Positions 52,423-60,810 of a stretch of DNA of 64,000 nucleotides are shown one piece after another. Numbering within the stretch: position 1 is the stretch's first letter; each line of letters begins with the position of its first letter. Made by a program: the position numbers and the translations under genes. The DNA comes from Bradyrhizobium monzae (lineage in GTDB: Bacteria > Pseudomonadota > Alphaproteobacteria > Rhizobiales > Xanthobacteraceae). The notes under the pieces were generated by a model, which saw only the letters and a program-made list of their open reading frames with translations, was not told the origin of the DNA and did no database searches. Where the stretch lies: NCBI RefSeq assembly GCF_021458635.1, contig NZ_JAIRDQ010000008.1, positions 277,431-341,430 on the forward strand, given 5' to 3'.

Positions 52423-53117
52423 TGGTAGTCTCCTGTAGTTCGATTCAGCCCTTGCCCGGGCGTCATCGTTGAAATGAATATAGGTGAGAGTGGTGCACTG
52501 CGAAAGTTCCGATGTTGCGATGCAGCTAAGCGAAGAGCGCATGGCAGACGTAAGAGACGATTAACCTGTCGGCAGCCCCGCCCAATAGCTAGGCGCAAAT
52601 CCCCCCCTGACGAGGTAAACATCCGTTAAATCACGGGTTTATAACAAATCGTGCGGTTCCGATGTTGAAGGAAATAAGTTGTGTTTCCGTGGCCCGCAAG
52701 GCGGCCCGCTAGCTTGTAAGCCCAAGTCTCGCATGCGCAGATCGCATGAATTGGGATCTATAGTAGTGAATTGATATTCAAAGTATCTGTTGAGGGTCCT
52801 ATCGATCTGAGAAGCGGGCGCCGCGGCGATTCTCCGGTCTTCAGCGGGACGGGATCTGCGCGGCGCGCCTCGCGTTCGGCCGAGGCCGACCGCCCCCCTC
52901 GTTGATGCACTGCACACACGCTGAGCGTGCAGGCCTTGATTACAAAGTTGTAATGAAAATCAGAAATTTCGCATGCGGCTCTGCGCGGCGCGCAACATCA
53001 CGCAATTCTCGCGGGGAATTTATTGCGGCAAGTTGCCGCGTCGGCAGCAAAGTCATGTTGCAGATTCCGGCAATGTCGCTGGGTCTGTCCCAAGAACAAG
53101 AGAAGGAAAGTAACATC
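52423..53117. other. Long intergenic region with a perfect 16-bp dyad
   Basis: About 695 nt, AT-richer than its surroundings, with no supported gene. It divides the DUF1127 gene (left) from the exported 87-residue protein (right). ATTACAAAGTTGTAAT (52939-52954) is a perfect 7-2-7 dyad, 163 nt upstream of the latter gene. The frames in this stretch have stop-rich neighbours and no ribosome sites. Confidence 0.4.
52939..52954. promoter_or_regulatory. Candidate operator ATTACAA-AG-TTGTAAT
   Basis: A perfect inverted repeat of 7 bp with a 2-bp spacer in an AT-rich stretch of an otherwise GC-rich window. The size and symmetry suit a dimeric regulator. I do not know which one binds; no regulator gene is adjacent. 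Confidence 0.4.
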
Positions 53118-53381
53118 ATGACGAAGTTACTCGGGGTTATCGCAATCGCCGCCGTCGCATTCGCCGTCGCGCCGGCCCAGGCCGCCAAGCACAGCATGGG
53201 CGGCTGCAGCGGGGCCAATCTGGAAAAGACCGAGACCGCGATCGAGAACATGCCCGACGGCGACGGCAAGTTCGTTGCCGAGAAGGAGATCACGGCTGCG
53301 CAGGACGCGCTGCTCAATGGCAAAATGGGTGTGTGCGGCGCGCACCTGAACAAGGCGATGCAAGCCACCATGGGCAAGTAA
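53118..53381 (+). CDS. Small exported conserved protein
   Basis: 87 residues with a Sec signal (LLGVIAIAAVAFAVAPAQAA). The mature 65 residues are helical (LEKTETAIENMPDGDGKFVA, AQDALLNGKMGVCGAHLNKA) and have two Cys that could form a disulphide. An AAGGAAAG about 10 nt upstream supports ATG 53118. From memory it resembles small periplasmic proteins common in Bradyrhizobium. Function unknown. A terminator follows. Confidence 0.75.
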   Translation: MTKLLGVIAIAAVAFAVAPAQAAKHSMGGCSGANLEKTETAIENMPDGDGKFVAEKEITAAQDALLNGKMGVCGAHLNKAMQATMGK

Positions 53382-53408
53382 ACGGGTAGGTAAACGCACA
53401 CCAAGAGA

Positions 53409-53433
53409 GGGCCGGTCGCGAGGCGATCGGCCC
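53409..53433. terminator. Bidirectional terminator hairpin
   Basis: GGGCCG-G-TCGC-GAG-GCGA-T-CGGCCC forms a 10-bp stem with one internal mismatch, between the 3-prime ends of the convergent exported-protein and mltB-like genes. T-richness is weak on both sides. Confidence 0.6.
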
Positions 53434-53458
53434 TACGCTTTGGTGTCTGGCGTGCGCT

Positions 53459-54283
53459 TTAAGGGGCGTGGGCGAGCTGGGTGGCAAAATAGGCCACCGT
53501 CTTGGAATAGACCTCGCTCTTGTTCCACTGCTGGAGCACCGCAAAGTTCGGGCTGCCCGGCTGCCAATCCTTGCCCTTCTGCCAGCCATAGCCCGCAAGA
53601 TAGTTTGCCGTGGAGGCCAGCACGTCGGGTGCGTTGTGCAAGAGGTCGCGCTTGCCGTTGCCGTCGAAATCGACGGCGTATTTCATCCACGACGACGGCA
53701 TGAATTGGGTCTGGCCGAGCTCGCCGGCCCAGGCGCCCTTCATGTCGGCGGGAGCGAGATCGCCGCGCTGAACGATACGCAGCGCATCCATCAGCTCGCC
53801 GCGAAACTGCTCGGCGCGCCGGCAATCATAGGCCAGCGTCGCCAGTGAGCGGATCGTCGCGAACTTGCCGGTATTGACGCCGAAATCGGTCTCGAGACCC
53901 CAGATCGCGACCAACACCTCGCCCGGCACGCCATAGGTCTGCTCGATGCGCGACAGCACCGAGCCGTACTGCTTCATCATGTTGGAGCCGCGCGTCATCC
54001 GCGGCGGCACCATTCGGCCGGAAAACTCTTCGAAGGTCTGGGTGAAGACCTTTTGCGATTTGTCACGGTTGAGGACGCTTTGGTCCAGCGCGACACCAGC
54101 AAGTCCGGCGGCGATCGCCTGTTGCGAGATGCCCTTGGCCGCGGCCTCGGTTTTGAAGTCGGCTAGCCAGGCGTCGAAATTGCCCGAGCCGCAGGCGACC
54201 GCGGCCAGAGCGGGCTCGACGGACACGATTGATGCTGAAAGGGCGAGGGCTGCGAGAGCGAGACGAGAAACCGTCAGGGTCAT
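53459..54283 (-). CDS. Lytic murein transglycosylase (MltB family)
   Basis: 274 residues with a Sec signal (LALAALALSASIVSVEPALA). The catalytic Glu is in VLVAIWGLETDFGVNTGKFA and the domain continues with GELGQTQFMPSSWMKYAVDF and a typical C-terminal GYGWQKGKDW. It cuts glycan strands in the periplasm. No lipobox, so it is soluble. Transcribed on the minus strand; the start is at 54283, though the frame is open to 54349. Confidence 0.92.
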   Translation of the reverse strand: MTLTVSRLALAALALSASIVSVEPALAAVACGSGNFDAWLADFKTEAAAKGISQQAIAAGLAGVALDQSVLNRDKSQKVFTQTFEEFSGRMVPPRMTRGSNMMKQYGSVLSRIEQTYGVPGEVLVAIWGLETDFGVNTGKFATIRSLATLAYDCRRAEQFRGELMDALRIVQRGDLAPADMKGAWAGELGQTQFMPSSWMKYAVDFDGNGKRDLLHNAPDVLASTANYLAGYGWQKGKDWQPGSPNFAVLQQWNKSEVYSKTVAYFATQLAHAP

Positions 54284-54445
54284 TCGAGTAAATTGATTCC
54301 GTGAAGTGGCATGACCGGCGGCGCCAATCTCGGTTGTAACCGCGGCCAAAGCAAGGCGTATGACATCAACCGACCCCGCCGCGGGGACTCCGGGGCGGGA
54401 TCGATTGTAACAAGATCGTCAGGCGCGAAATCCTTGGCGTTGGTC

Positions 54446-55348
54446 CTATTCCCGATTCCGCCACGGGAAGAGATTGGCGGGGAAATCGGCCGCCGGCTTG
54501 CGCGGACGCTGCGGCGGAGGCGGCACCGGCCGTGCACCGGGCTCGGAGACGATGACCTTGCGGTAGAGATGCCAGGTCGCGTGGCCGAGCAGGGGGATGA
54601 CGACGGCGAGCCCGAGGAACGCGGGGATCGTTCCGAGCGCCAGCAGCACTGCCACGATCAGGCCCCAGGCCGCCATCGGCACCGGGTTCTTGGCGACGAC
54701 GCGCAGCGAAGTCACCATCGCGTCCAGAGCGCCGGCATGGCGGTCGAGCATCAGCGGGAATGAGACGGCGCTGATGCAGAGCGCGGCGAGCGCGAACAGA
54801 AAGCCCGTGCCGCAGCCGATCACGATCAGCCACCAGCCCTGCGACGTCGTCAGCACACGCGTCGCGAAATCCGAGATTCCGGTCACGCCCTCGTAGCCGA
54901 ATGCCGCGACATAGATCGCCTGCGCCGTCGCAACCCAGGTCACGAACAAGGCGAGCAGCAGCGTGCCAAGGCCGAGCATCGCGCCGAAGGAGGGCGAGCG
55001 CAGCACCTCCATGGCATCCCAGGCGCTAGCCTCTTCATAGCGTTCGCGACGGCTCGAGAGCTCATAGAGGCCGAGTGCAGCGAAGGGGCCGATCAGGGCG
55101 AAGCCCGCGGCCAGCGGAAACAGCAGCGGGATCACGGAATAGCCCATTGCGACGCGCGCGATCACGAGGCCGAGCACCGGATAGATCACGCAGAGGATGA
55201 TGGCGTGGCTCGGAACTGCCTTGAAATCTTCCCAACCGCGCCTGAGCGCGTCGTGGAGGTCGGACAGTTGGATGGTTCGGATCACCGGTCCAGCCGCGCC
55301 TGCGGTCTGGCCCATCGTGGGGACATTGCCCGGGTAGAGTGTGGCCAT
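54446..55348 (-). CDS. DUF2189 family membrane protein
   Basis: 300 residues with six TM helices (for example AIILCVIYPVLGLVIARVAM, LLALFVTWVATAQAIYVAAF, VAVLLALGTIPAFLGLAVVI). The N-terminal TIQLSDLHDALRRGWEDF is the DUF2189 start. AAGGAG about 9 nt upstream of ATG 55348 marks the start. Related proteins are sometimes annotated near cytochrome c oxidase genes; none is present here. Function unknown. Confidence 0.85.
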   Translation of the reverse strand: MATLYPGNVPTMGQTAGAAGPVIRTIQLSDLHDALRRGWEDFKAVPSHAIILCVIYPVLGLVIARVAMGYSVIPLLFPLAAGFALIGPFAALGLYELSSRRERYEEASAWDAMEVLRSPSFGAMLGLGTLLLALFVTWVATAQAIYVAAFGYEGVTGISDFATRVLTTSQGWWLIVIGCGTGFLFALAALCISAVSFPLMLDRHAGALDAMVTSLRVVAKNPVPMAAWGLIVAVLLALGTIPAFLGLAVVIPLLGHATWHLYRKVIVSEPGARPVPPPPQRPRKPAADFPANLFPWRNRE

Positions 55349-55681
55349 GGTCGGCTTGCTCCTTGCCATGCAGCCGAATTCGGCGCCGACAACGGCGCAA
55401 GCGGCCGCATTTTTTGAGTTTCGCGAGTCCGACCAGACGCGAATTCCGGATGGCATCGCGAGCTGAAGGTCAAGCGTACGCCCATTTCCGAGTCCTGTCC
55501 CTCACGCTTGGGTGAGATTCGTTGCCGCAGTGCAACCTCGATGATGTCATCCGGTCGTCATTTCGCCGCAGATAAGCTCATGCTGTCTGTGGTTCGCGGA
55601 AGTTCGCGGACGCGACAACGTAACTTCGTCTATAAGTGCCCACTCAGGGCCTTCCAACAGGATCCTTTTCGGGGAGCAGAC

Positions 55682-56095
55682 ATGAGCATTTTCGGGAAAA
55701 TCATGGGCGCAATTTTCGGCAGCCACCCGGCTTCCGCTGCGCCCGCCGGCGGCGCACCCGCGGGCAGCGCGCCTACAGGGACCGCATCGGCGCCTTCGTC
55801 CGTGCCGGGCGCTGCACCCTCCGCCGCGCCCGCAGCGACTGTGGACGTTGCGGCCATCGTCGACAAGCTGGTGGCTGCGCAGAAAGAGAAGCTGGAATGG
55901 CGGACTTCGATCGTCGACCTGATGAAGGCGCTCGACATTGATTCGAGCCTTGCTGCGCGCAAGGATCTCGCCAAGGAGCTCGGCTATAGCGGCGATATGA
56001 ACGACTCCGCCAGCATGAACGTCTGGCTGCACAAGCAGGTGATGTCCAAGCTCGCCGCCAATGGTGGCAAGCTGCCGCCTGAAATCAAGCACTGA
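55682..56095 (+). CDS. DUF3597 domain protein
   Basis: 137 residues. A short basic N-terminus (MSIFGKIMGAIFG) is followed by an Ala/Pro/Gly linker (residues 17-55) and the DUF3597 domain (VDVAAIVDKLVAAQKEKLEW through LPPEIKH), which is like a LysM-partnered or small alpha-helical domain. No TM or signal peptide. GGGGAGCAGAC precedes the ATG. Function unknown. A strong terminator follows. Confidence 0.85.
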   Translation: MSIFGKIMGAIFGSHPASAAPAGGAPAGSAPTGTASAPSSVPGAAPSAAPAATVDVAAIVDKLVAAQKEKLEWRTSIVDLMKALDIDSSLAARKDLAKELGYSGDMNDSASMNVWLHKQVMSKLAANGGKLPPEIKH

Positions 56096-56119
56096 CCGAC
56101 GGGCATCGGTCGACGCGAA

Positions 56120-56145
56120 GGGCCCGCGATCTCGCGGGCCCTTTT
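56120..56145 (+). terminator. Rho-independent terminator after the DUF3597 gene
   Basis: GGGCCCGCGA-TC-TCGCGGGCCC (10-bp stem) followed by TTTT, 24 nt after the stop codon. It lies between convergent genes and may also serve the GNAT gene on the other strand, where the tail is weaker. Confidence 0.85.
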
Positions 56146-56149
56146 GCGT

Positions 56150-56425
56150 TCAGGCAACGAGATCCGCATCCTCCGGATGCTTGTCGAGATAATCGACGAC
56201 GAAACCGCAGCCCGCGATCACCTTCCTGCCGTCGCGGCGGATCAGGTCGAGCGTGCCCTTGATCAGCTCGGAGGCAATGCCGCGGCCGCGCAGCGCGCGC
56301 GGCGTCTCGGTGTGGGTGATGATGACAGCCGACGGCGTCAGGCGGTAATTGGCGAAGGCCAGCTCGCTGCCGACATCGAGCTCGAAACGGCTCCTGTCCT
56401 TGTTGTCGCGTACCGATGCCGCCAT
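56150..56425 (-). CDS. Small GNAT-type acetyltransferase (YjdJ-like)
   Basis: 91 residues from ATG 56425. This is the short GNAT form: the acetyl-CoA loop is RGRGIASELIKGTLDLIRRD and the C-terminus is VVDYLDKHPEDADLV. Substrate unknown. A paralogue of the same length and direction is found at 57139-57414, on the other side of the SPW gene. Confidence 0.85.
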   Translation of the reverse strand: MAASVRDNKDRSRFELDVGSELAFANYRLTPSAVIITHTETPRALRGRGIASELIKGTLDLIRRDGRKVIAGCGFVVDYLDKHPEDADLVA

Positions 56426-56692
56426 GCAATATCCTTCCGAGCGCCTATCGCTTGCCGATCTAGGAGCCTGACCCCGCCCTTGGCAAGGCGCGGCCGAGAG
56501 AGCTTGCCGCGCATTGTGGGGTGACAGCACTACACGAGGCCCAAACAATTCCTGCCACCACTCTTGCAAGTTCCACGGCGGCTCCCACGTCTTTTGGAGG
56601 ACATACGCCCGAATGCGGCCGGCGGGTCGCTAGACATTCGGAGTGTCATGGTCGCCAGCCGCTGACGTATGCCTCTTTTGTAGGAGGGTACG

Positions 56693-57091
56693 ATGTCGGA
56701 CTTTGGTTTCTTGAATACTCATCGGACATGGGAAGACTGGTGTGGCATGCTGCTCGGCGCGCTGATCGCCGCCTCGCCATGGTTTCCCGTCCACGACGAA
56801 GCGGTGACGGCCGGATATCAGATGGTCGTCTTGAACACGGTCGCCATCGGCTTGGTCGTGTTTGGCCTTAGCCAGCTCGAATACGTAGCGTTGCAGCGGT
56901 GGCAGGAGATAACCACGATCGTCGTCGGACTGTGGCTCATCGCCTCGCCCTACACCCTCGGCTATTCTGGTGAAGGCTTTCTCCGCATCTACCACACGAG
57001 TCTCGGTGGGGTGGTGGTGCTCCTCGGGGTGCTCCAGCTCTGGCAGGACTGGGATCTGAGTGACCAGGATATGCTGAAGCACGGGCAATAG
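56693..57091 (+). CDS. SPW-repeat membrane protein
   Basis: 132 residues with four TM helices. The two SPW repeats show as LIAASPWFP and LIASPYTLG, each in a helix, as in this family. GTAGGAGGG is located about 7 nt upstream of the ATG. SPW proteins are small membrane proteins of unknown role, frequent in Bradyrhizobium. It is bracketed by two GNAT genes. Confidence 0.85.
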   Translation: MSDFGFLNTHRTWEDWCGMLLGALIAASPWFPVHDEAVTAGYQMVVLNTVAIGLVVFGLSQLEYVALQRWQEITTIVVGLWLIASPYTLGYSGEGFLRIYHTSLGGVVVLLGVLQLWQDWDLSDQDMLKHGQ

Positions 57092-57105
57092 GCCGAAGAT
57101 GTCGG

Positions 57106-57133
57106 CAGGCCCGCCAGGCCACGGGCGGGCCTG
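57106..57133. terminator. Hairpin between convergent SPW and GNAT genes
   Basis: Perfect 10-bp stem CAGGCCCGCC / GGCGGGCCTG with an 8-nt loop, 15 nt after the SPW stop. No T-run on either side, so it is probably a bidirectional but weak terminator. Confidence 0.6.
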
Positions 57134-57138
57134 TGCTC

Positions 57139-57414
57139 TCATCTCTTCACAAGATCCGCATAGTCCGGATGCTTCTCGATCCACGCCTTCACGAACGGGC
57201 ATTCCGGGATCACCTTCAAGCCGGCCGCGCGGACCTGGTCGAGCGCGCCTTGCACCAGTATTGAACCGACGCCTCTGCCGCCGAGCTCCTTCGGCACATC
57301 GGTATGCTCGAAAGTGATGACATTGCCGTCGAGCTTGTAATGCTCGGTCGCGACGTGGCCCTCCAGCTCGAGCTCGTAGCGGTGGTGGGCCTTGTTGTTG
57401 ATCACGTCGTTCAT
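57139..57414 (-). CDS. Small GNAT-type acetyltransferase (YjdJ-like), paralogue
   Basis: 91 residues. The acetyl-CoA loop reads GGRGVGSILVQGALDQVRAAG, and the ending IEKHPDYADLVKR matches the paralogue at 56150-56425 (LDKHPEDADLV). Both have the short N-acetyltransferase fold with an N-terminal ELELEGHVATEHY / ELDVGSELAFANY pattern. Substrate unknown. It precedes, on the same strand, nothing obvious; the DUF3828-like frame is upstream. Confidence 0.85.
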   Translation of the reverse strand: MNDVINNKAHHRYELELEGHVATEHYKLDGNVITFEHTDVPKELGGRGVGSILVQGALDQVRAAGLKVIPECPFVKAWIEKHPDYADLVKR

Positions 57415-57425
57415 GATGTCTCCGG

Positions 57426-57710
57426 TCAGCTCTTCAGCGCGTCCGTCAGCATCTTGCGGATCGACCAGGCCTCGCCGTCGGAGGAGCCCTTGATGTCGTC
57501 GATCTTCCAGCTGTTGGCCTCGCGCACGAAGTCGTAACGCACGATCCGGTCGGCGGGTTTGCGGTCGTTGCGGCGGCCGGCGATGGTCACCGCGAGCGTC
57601 GCCTTGTCGGCCTCCGTCTTGTCCGCGTCAACCTTGAACGACTTCACGTCGGGTTCCTGCGAATTCGTGACGGGATCGAAATCGATCGGCCTGACATCGC
57701 CCTTCGGCAT
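57426..57710 (-). pseudogene. C-terminal fragment of a DUF3828-like protein
   Basis: A 94-codon frame from ATG 57710. The stretch IDFDPVTNSQEPDVKSFKVD and VRYDFVREANSWKIDDIKG resemble the second half of DUF3828 proteins, which normally carry an N-terminal helical half and a signal peptide that are absent here. Reading upstream, 12 codons of similar character (WAKADAH) lead to the TGA of the lipoprotein gene, in the same frame. It therefore looks truncated at its N-terminus. It could also be a short native cytoplasmic protein. Confidence 0.5.
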
Positions 57711-57746
57711 ATGCGCATCCGCTTTGGCCCATACGCGCGGTTCGGT

Positions 57747-58064
57747 TCAATCGGCCGCCTTGGCGAGGCGAGAATCTTCCGGCTGAGGTTTTGCGGGGAG
57801 GCAGCCCTGGCAGATGACCAGCGAACGATTGACCTTGGCGTCCTGCTCGGCCTCGATGCCATCATCCTCGGGCGGCCGGGCAGCAGTGCGCGTTGCCCGT
57901 GAGGGTCCGACGGTGGAACGCGGCTGATTGGGATCCTGACCCGCGCCATCCCAAGCATAGCGCGTGGACTTGAAGGCGGGATCAGAGGCCAAATGTGCTT
58001 GCGGCGCGATAGCACAGCCAGCAAGCGCAAGCGACAACAGGAGGAAGGCGGGCGCTTTGACCAT
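57747..58064 (-). CDS. Small lipoprotein
   Basis: 105 residues from ATG 58064. The signal LLLSLALAGC has a good lipobox (LAGC). The mature protein is short, polar, Pro/Asp/Arg-rich, with a Cys pair near the end (VICQGCLPAK). GGAGGAAGG lies about 10-18 nt upstream of the ATG. Its TGA (57747-57749) is the only stop between it and the DUF3828-like frame. Confidence 0.7.
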   Translation of the reverse strand: MVKAPAFLLLSLALAGCAIAPQAHLASDPAFKSTRYAWDGAGQDPNQPRSTVGPSRATRTAARPPEDDGIEAEQDAKVNRSLVICQGCLPAKPQPEDSRLAKAAD

Positions 58065-58242
58065 GATGCGGCACTCTGTACGCGGATACTGGCTGAGGTT
58101 GCGCTGATCATGTTTAAAATTCCCTGAACGAGCGCATGGATGACACCCGGCCGGCGGTCTTGCGAGGCCGCTCTCGATGGCGATAAATGGGCTCCAATGA
58201 GCGGGCGGCTTGCGTGCCGTCTGCCGTCGAAGAGGAAGCCCG

Positions 58243-59850
58243 ATGCAGCCGCTCCGCATGTCCCGCCGCGTCATGAATCTCGCTTACATGCTGACCCAGA
58301 ATGCGCGGCGGCATGGATCGCGTCCAGGTTTCGTCTGGGGTGACAAATCCTGGACCTGGCGCGAGATCGATGCGCAGGTCTCCGCGCTGGCGGCTGCGCT
58401 TGCTGCGCGTGGCATCGCCAAGGGCGACCGCATCCTGGTCCATTCCAAGAATGGCGACGAGATGTTTGTCTCGATGTTTGCGGCGTTCCGGCTCGGCGCG
58501 GTTTGGGTGCCCACCAATTTCCGCCTGATGCCGGACGAGGTGGCCTATCTAGCACAGGCGTCGGGTGCGAAAGCGTTTTTGTGCCATGTCGATTTTCCCG
58601 AGCATGCGGCGGCCGTGAGCGGCGGTGCGCTGGAATTCACCTGGAGCATCGACGGCAAGGCCTCCTTCGGTGAGACGTCGGTCGCCGCCGCCATCGCTTC
58701 GCAGGCAGGCCAAGTGGTCGAGAACGTTGCGGTCGAGCACGACGATCCCTGCTGGTTCTTCTTCACCTCCGGTACCACCGGCCGCTCCAAGGCTGCGGTG
58801 CTGACCCACGGGCAGATGGGTTTTGTCGTCACCAACCATCTCGCCGACCTCACCCCCGGCGTCACGGAAGCCGATGCCTCGCTGGTGGTGGCGCCGTTGT
58901 CGCACGGCGCTGGCGTGCATCAGCTGGTGCAGACCGTGCGCGGCGTCTGCACCGTGCTGCTGTCGACCGAGAAGTTCGACATCGACGAGGCGTTCCGCCT
59001 GATCGCGACGCACCGGGTCGGCAATCTCTTCACGGTGCCGACGATTCTGAAGATGATGGTCGAGCACCCCGCCGCCGACAAATACGATCATTCCTCGCTG
59101 CGCCACGTGATCTATGCCGGCGCGCCGATGTATCGCGAGGACCAGAAGGCCGCTCTGAAGAAGCTCGGCAAGGTCATCGTGCAGTATTTCGGCCTCGGCG
59201 AGGTCACCGGCAACATCACCGTGCTGCCGGCGGCGCTGCACGATCCCGAGGACGGCCCGCATGCGAAGATCGGCACCTGCGGGTTCGAGCGCACCGGCAT
59301 GCAGGTCTCGATCCAGGACGACGAGGGCCGCGAGCTCAAAGCGAACCAGAGCGGCGAGATCTGCGTGATCGGGCCTGCCGTGCTCGCCGGCTACTACGAC
59401 AATCCCGAGGCCAATGCGAAGGCGTTCCGCAACGGCTGGTTCCGCACCGGAGATCTCGGTCACATGGACGAGGAGGGGTTCGTCTACATCACCGGGCGTG
59501 CGTCGGACATGTACATCTCCGGCGGCTCCAACATCTATCCGCGCGAGATCGAGGAGAAGATCCTGACGCATCCCGCGGTCGCCGAAGTCGCCGTGCTCGG
59601 CGTGCCCGATGCGACCTGGGGCGAGGTCGGCGTCGCCGTCTGCGTTGCGCGCGACGGCGGGAAACCGGTGAGCGAAGCGGAGATGGCGGCATTCCTGTCG
59701 CCGAAGGTGCCGCGCTACAAGATGCCGAAGCGGTTCTTCTTCTGGGAGGCGCTGCCGAAATCCGGCTACGGCAAAGTGCCGAAGCGCATGGTGCGCGACG
59801 AGCTCGAGGCGCGCGGGCTGCTCGATCTCGACATGACGAAGGCGGGCTGA
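58243..59850 (+). CDS. Acyl-CoA synthetase (AMP-forming, FadD-like)
   Basis: 535 residues. The P-loop-like motif is FFTSGTTGRSKAAVLTHGQM; the A8 motif is GWFRTGDLGHMDEEGFVYIT and the C-terminal Lys lies in PKSGYGKVPKRM. The enzyme adenylates a carboxylic acid and transfers it to CoA. GAGGAAG 7 nt before ATG 58243 fixes the start. The substrate is unknown but a medium or long fatty acid is likely. The tandem PPC gene starts 9 nt later, same strand. Confidence 0.92.
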   Translation: MQPLRMSRRVMNLAYMLTQNARRHGSRPGFVWGDKSWTWREIDAQVSALAAALAARGIAKGDRILVHSKNGDEMFVSMFAAFRLGAVWVPTNFRLMPDEVAYLAQASGAKAFLCHVDFPEHAAAVSGGALEFTWSIDGKASFGETSVAAAIASQAGQVVENVAVEHDDPCWFFFTSGTTGRSKAAVLTHGQMGFVVTNHLADLTPGVTEADASLVVAPLSHGAGVHQLVQTVRGVCTVLLSTEKFDIDEAFRLIATHRVGNLFTVPTILKMMVEHPAADKYDHSSLRHVIYAGAPMYREDQKAALKKLGKVIVQYFGLGEVTGNITVLPAALHDPEDGPHAKIGTCGFERTGMQVSIQDDEGRELKANQSGEICVIGPAVLAGYYDNPEANAKAFRNGWFRTGDLGHMDEEGFVYITGRASDMYISGGSNIYPREIEEKILTHPAVAEVAVLGVPDATWGEVGVAVCVARDGGKPVSEAEMAAFLSPKVPRYKMPKRFFFWEALPKSGYGKVPKRMVRDELEARGLLDLDMTKAG

Positions 59851-59859
59851 GTCGACGTG

Positions 59860-60720
59860 ATGCGGAGTATCAGGCAGCCAGGCGCGCCCGTCACCGAGCG
59901 TATCCAGTGGGTGGAGGCGCGGGGGCGCGCCTTTTCGTTCACGCTTCAAGCCGGCCTGCCGCTGCTCGAAGCCGCGCGCCGCGGCTTTGCCGCGGAAGGA
60001 TTTGGCGGCGGCGTGCTGAATTTCGGCCGCGGCGCGCTCGGGCCGTTCGGCTATGTGATGCCGGCGTTGTCGAAGACCGGCGAAAATGCGGCGTTCTACA
60101 GCGATGCCTACCGGCCCGCAGGCGTCACCCGCACCAGGCTCGGCAGCATGACGCTCGGCATGCGCGACGGCGCGCCGTTCTATCATTGCCACGGGCTGTG
60201 GACCGAGGCGGATGGCAAGGCGAGCGGCGGCCACATGCTGCCGGACGAGACTGTTGTCGCTGAGCCGTTTGAGGTCGAGGCCTTCGGTGTCGATGGTGCG
60301 ATGTTCACGGCGGAGCCCGACCCCGAGACCAATTTCAAGCTGTTCGGGCCGGTCGCATCCGCAAGCTCCGGCGCGCGCACGACCAGCCGTGCATTCGCGC
60401 TGCGGCTGCGGCCCAACCAGGATTTTGCCGCCTGCCTCGAAGCCTTCTGCCGGGCGCGCGGCATCGCGCGTGCAAAAATCCACGGTGGTGTCGGCTCGAC
60501 CATCGGCGCGCGCTTCATCCATGGCGGCGTGACCGAGCCGTTTGCCACGGAGCTGGCGATAACCGCCGGGACGATCGCAGCGGGTGCGTCCGGCGCGCTG
60601 GAAGCTGCGATCGACGTCGCGCTGATCGACTACACCGGCGGCATCGCCGAGGGCCGCCTGGTCCGTGGCGACAATCCGGTGCTGATGACCATGGAGCTGG
60701 TGCTGGAAGTCCTGGACTAG
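59860..60720 (+). CDS. Tandem PPC/DUF296-domain protein
   Basis: 286 residues. Two PPC/DUF296-like domains follow one another: residues about 15-135 (RAFSFTLQAGLPLLEAARRG, FYHCHGLWTEADGK) and 155-275 (SRAFALRLRPNQDFAACLEA, HGGVGSTIGARFIHGG). PPC domains trimerise; in plants they pair with AT-hooks, but no AT-hook is present here. It lies 9 nt after the acyl-CoA synthetase gene, suggesting co-transcription. GTG 59857 is an alternative start. Function unknown. Confidence 0.82.
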   Translation: MRSIRQPGAPVTERIQWVEARGRAFSFTLQAGLPLLEAARRGFAAEGFGGGVLNFGRGALGPFGYVMPALSKTGENAAFYSDAYRPAGVTRTRLGSMTLGMRDGAPFYHCHGLWTEADGKASGGHMLPDETVVAEPFEVEAFGVDGAMFTAEPDPETNFKLFGPVASASSGARTTSRAFALRLRPNQDFAACLEAFCRARGIARAKIHGGVGSTIGARFIHGGVTEPFATELAITAGTIAAGASGALEAAIDVALIDYTGGIAEGRLVRGDNPVLMTMELVLEVLD

Positions 60721-60810
60721 TTTGTGAGGCCGTGCTCGGCGCCGGAAACCTCTTTGCAATATCGGCGTTCATGATGTGTTCCGTGACTATTGAAGGCATG
60801 GAGGCTGGCG

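Noticed and set aside
58549..60759. Minus-strand open frame of 736 codons across two genes
   Set aside because: It is antisense to the acyl-CoA synthetase and PPC genes and has shadow composition; no start site or domain is recognisable.
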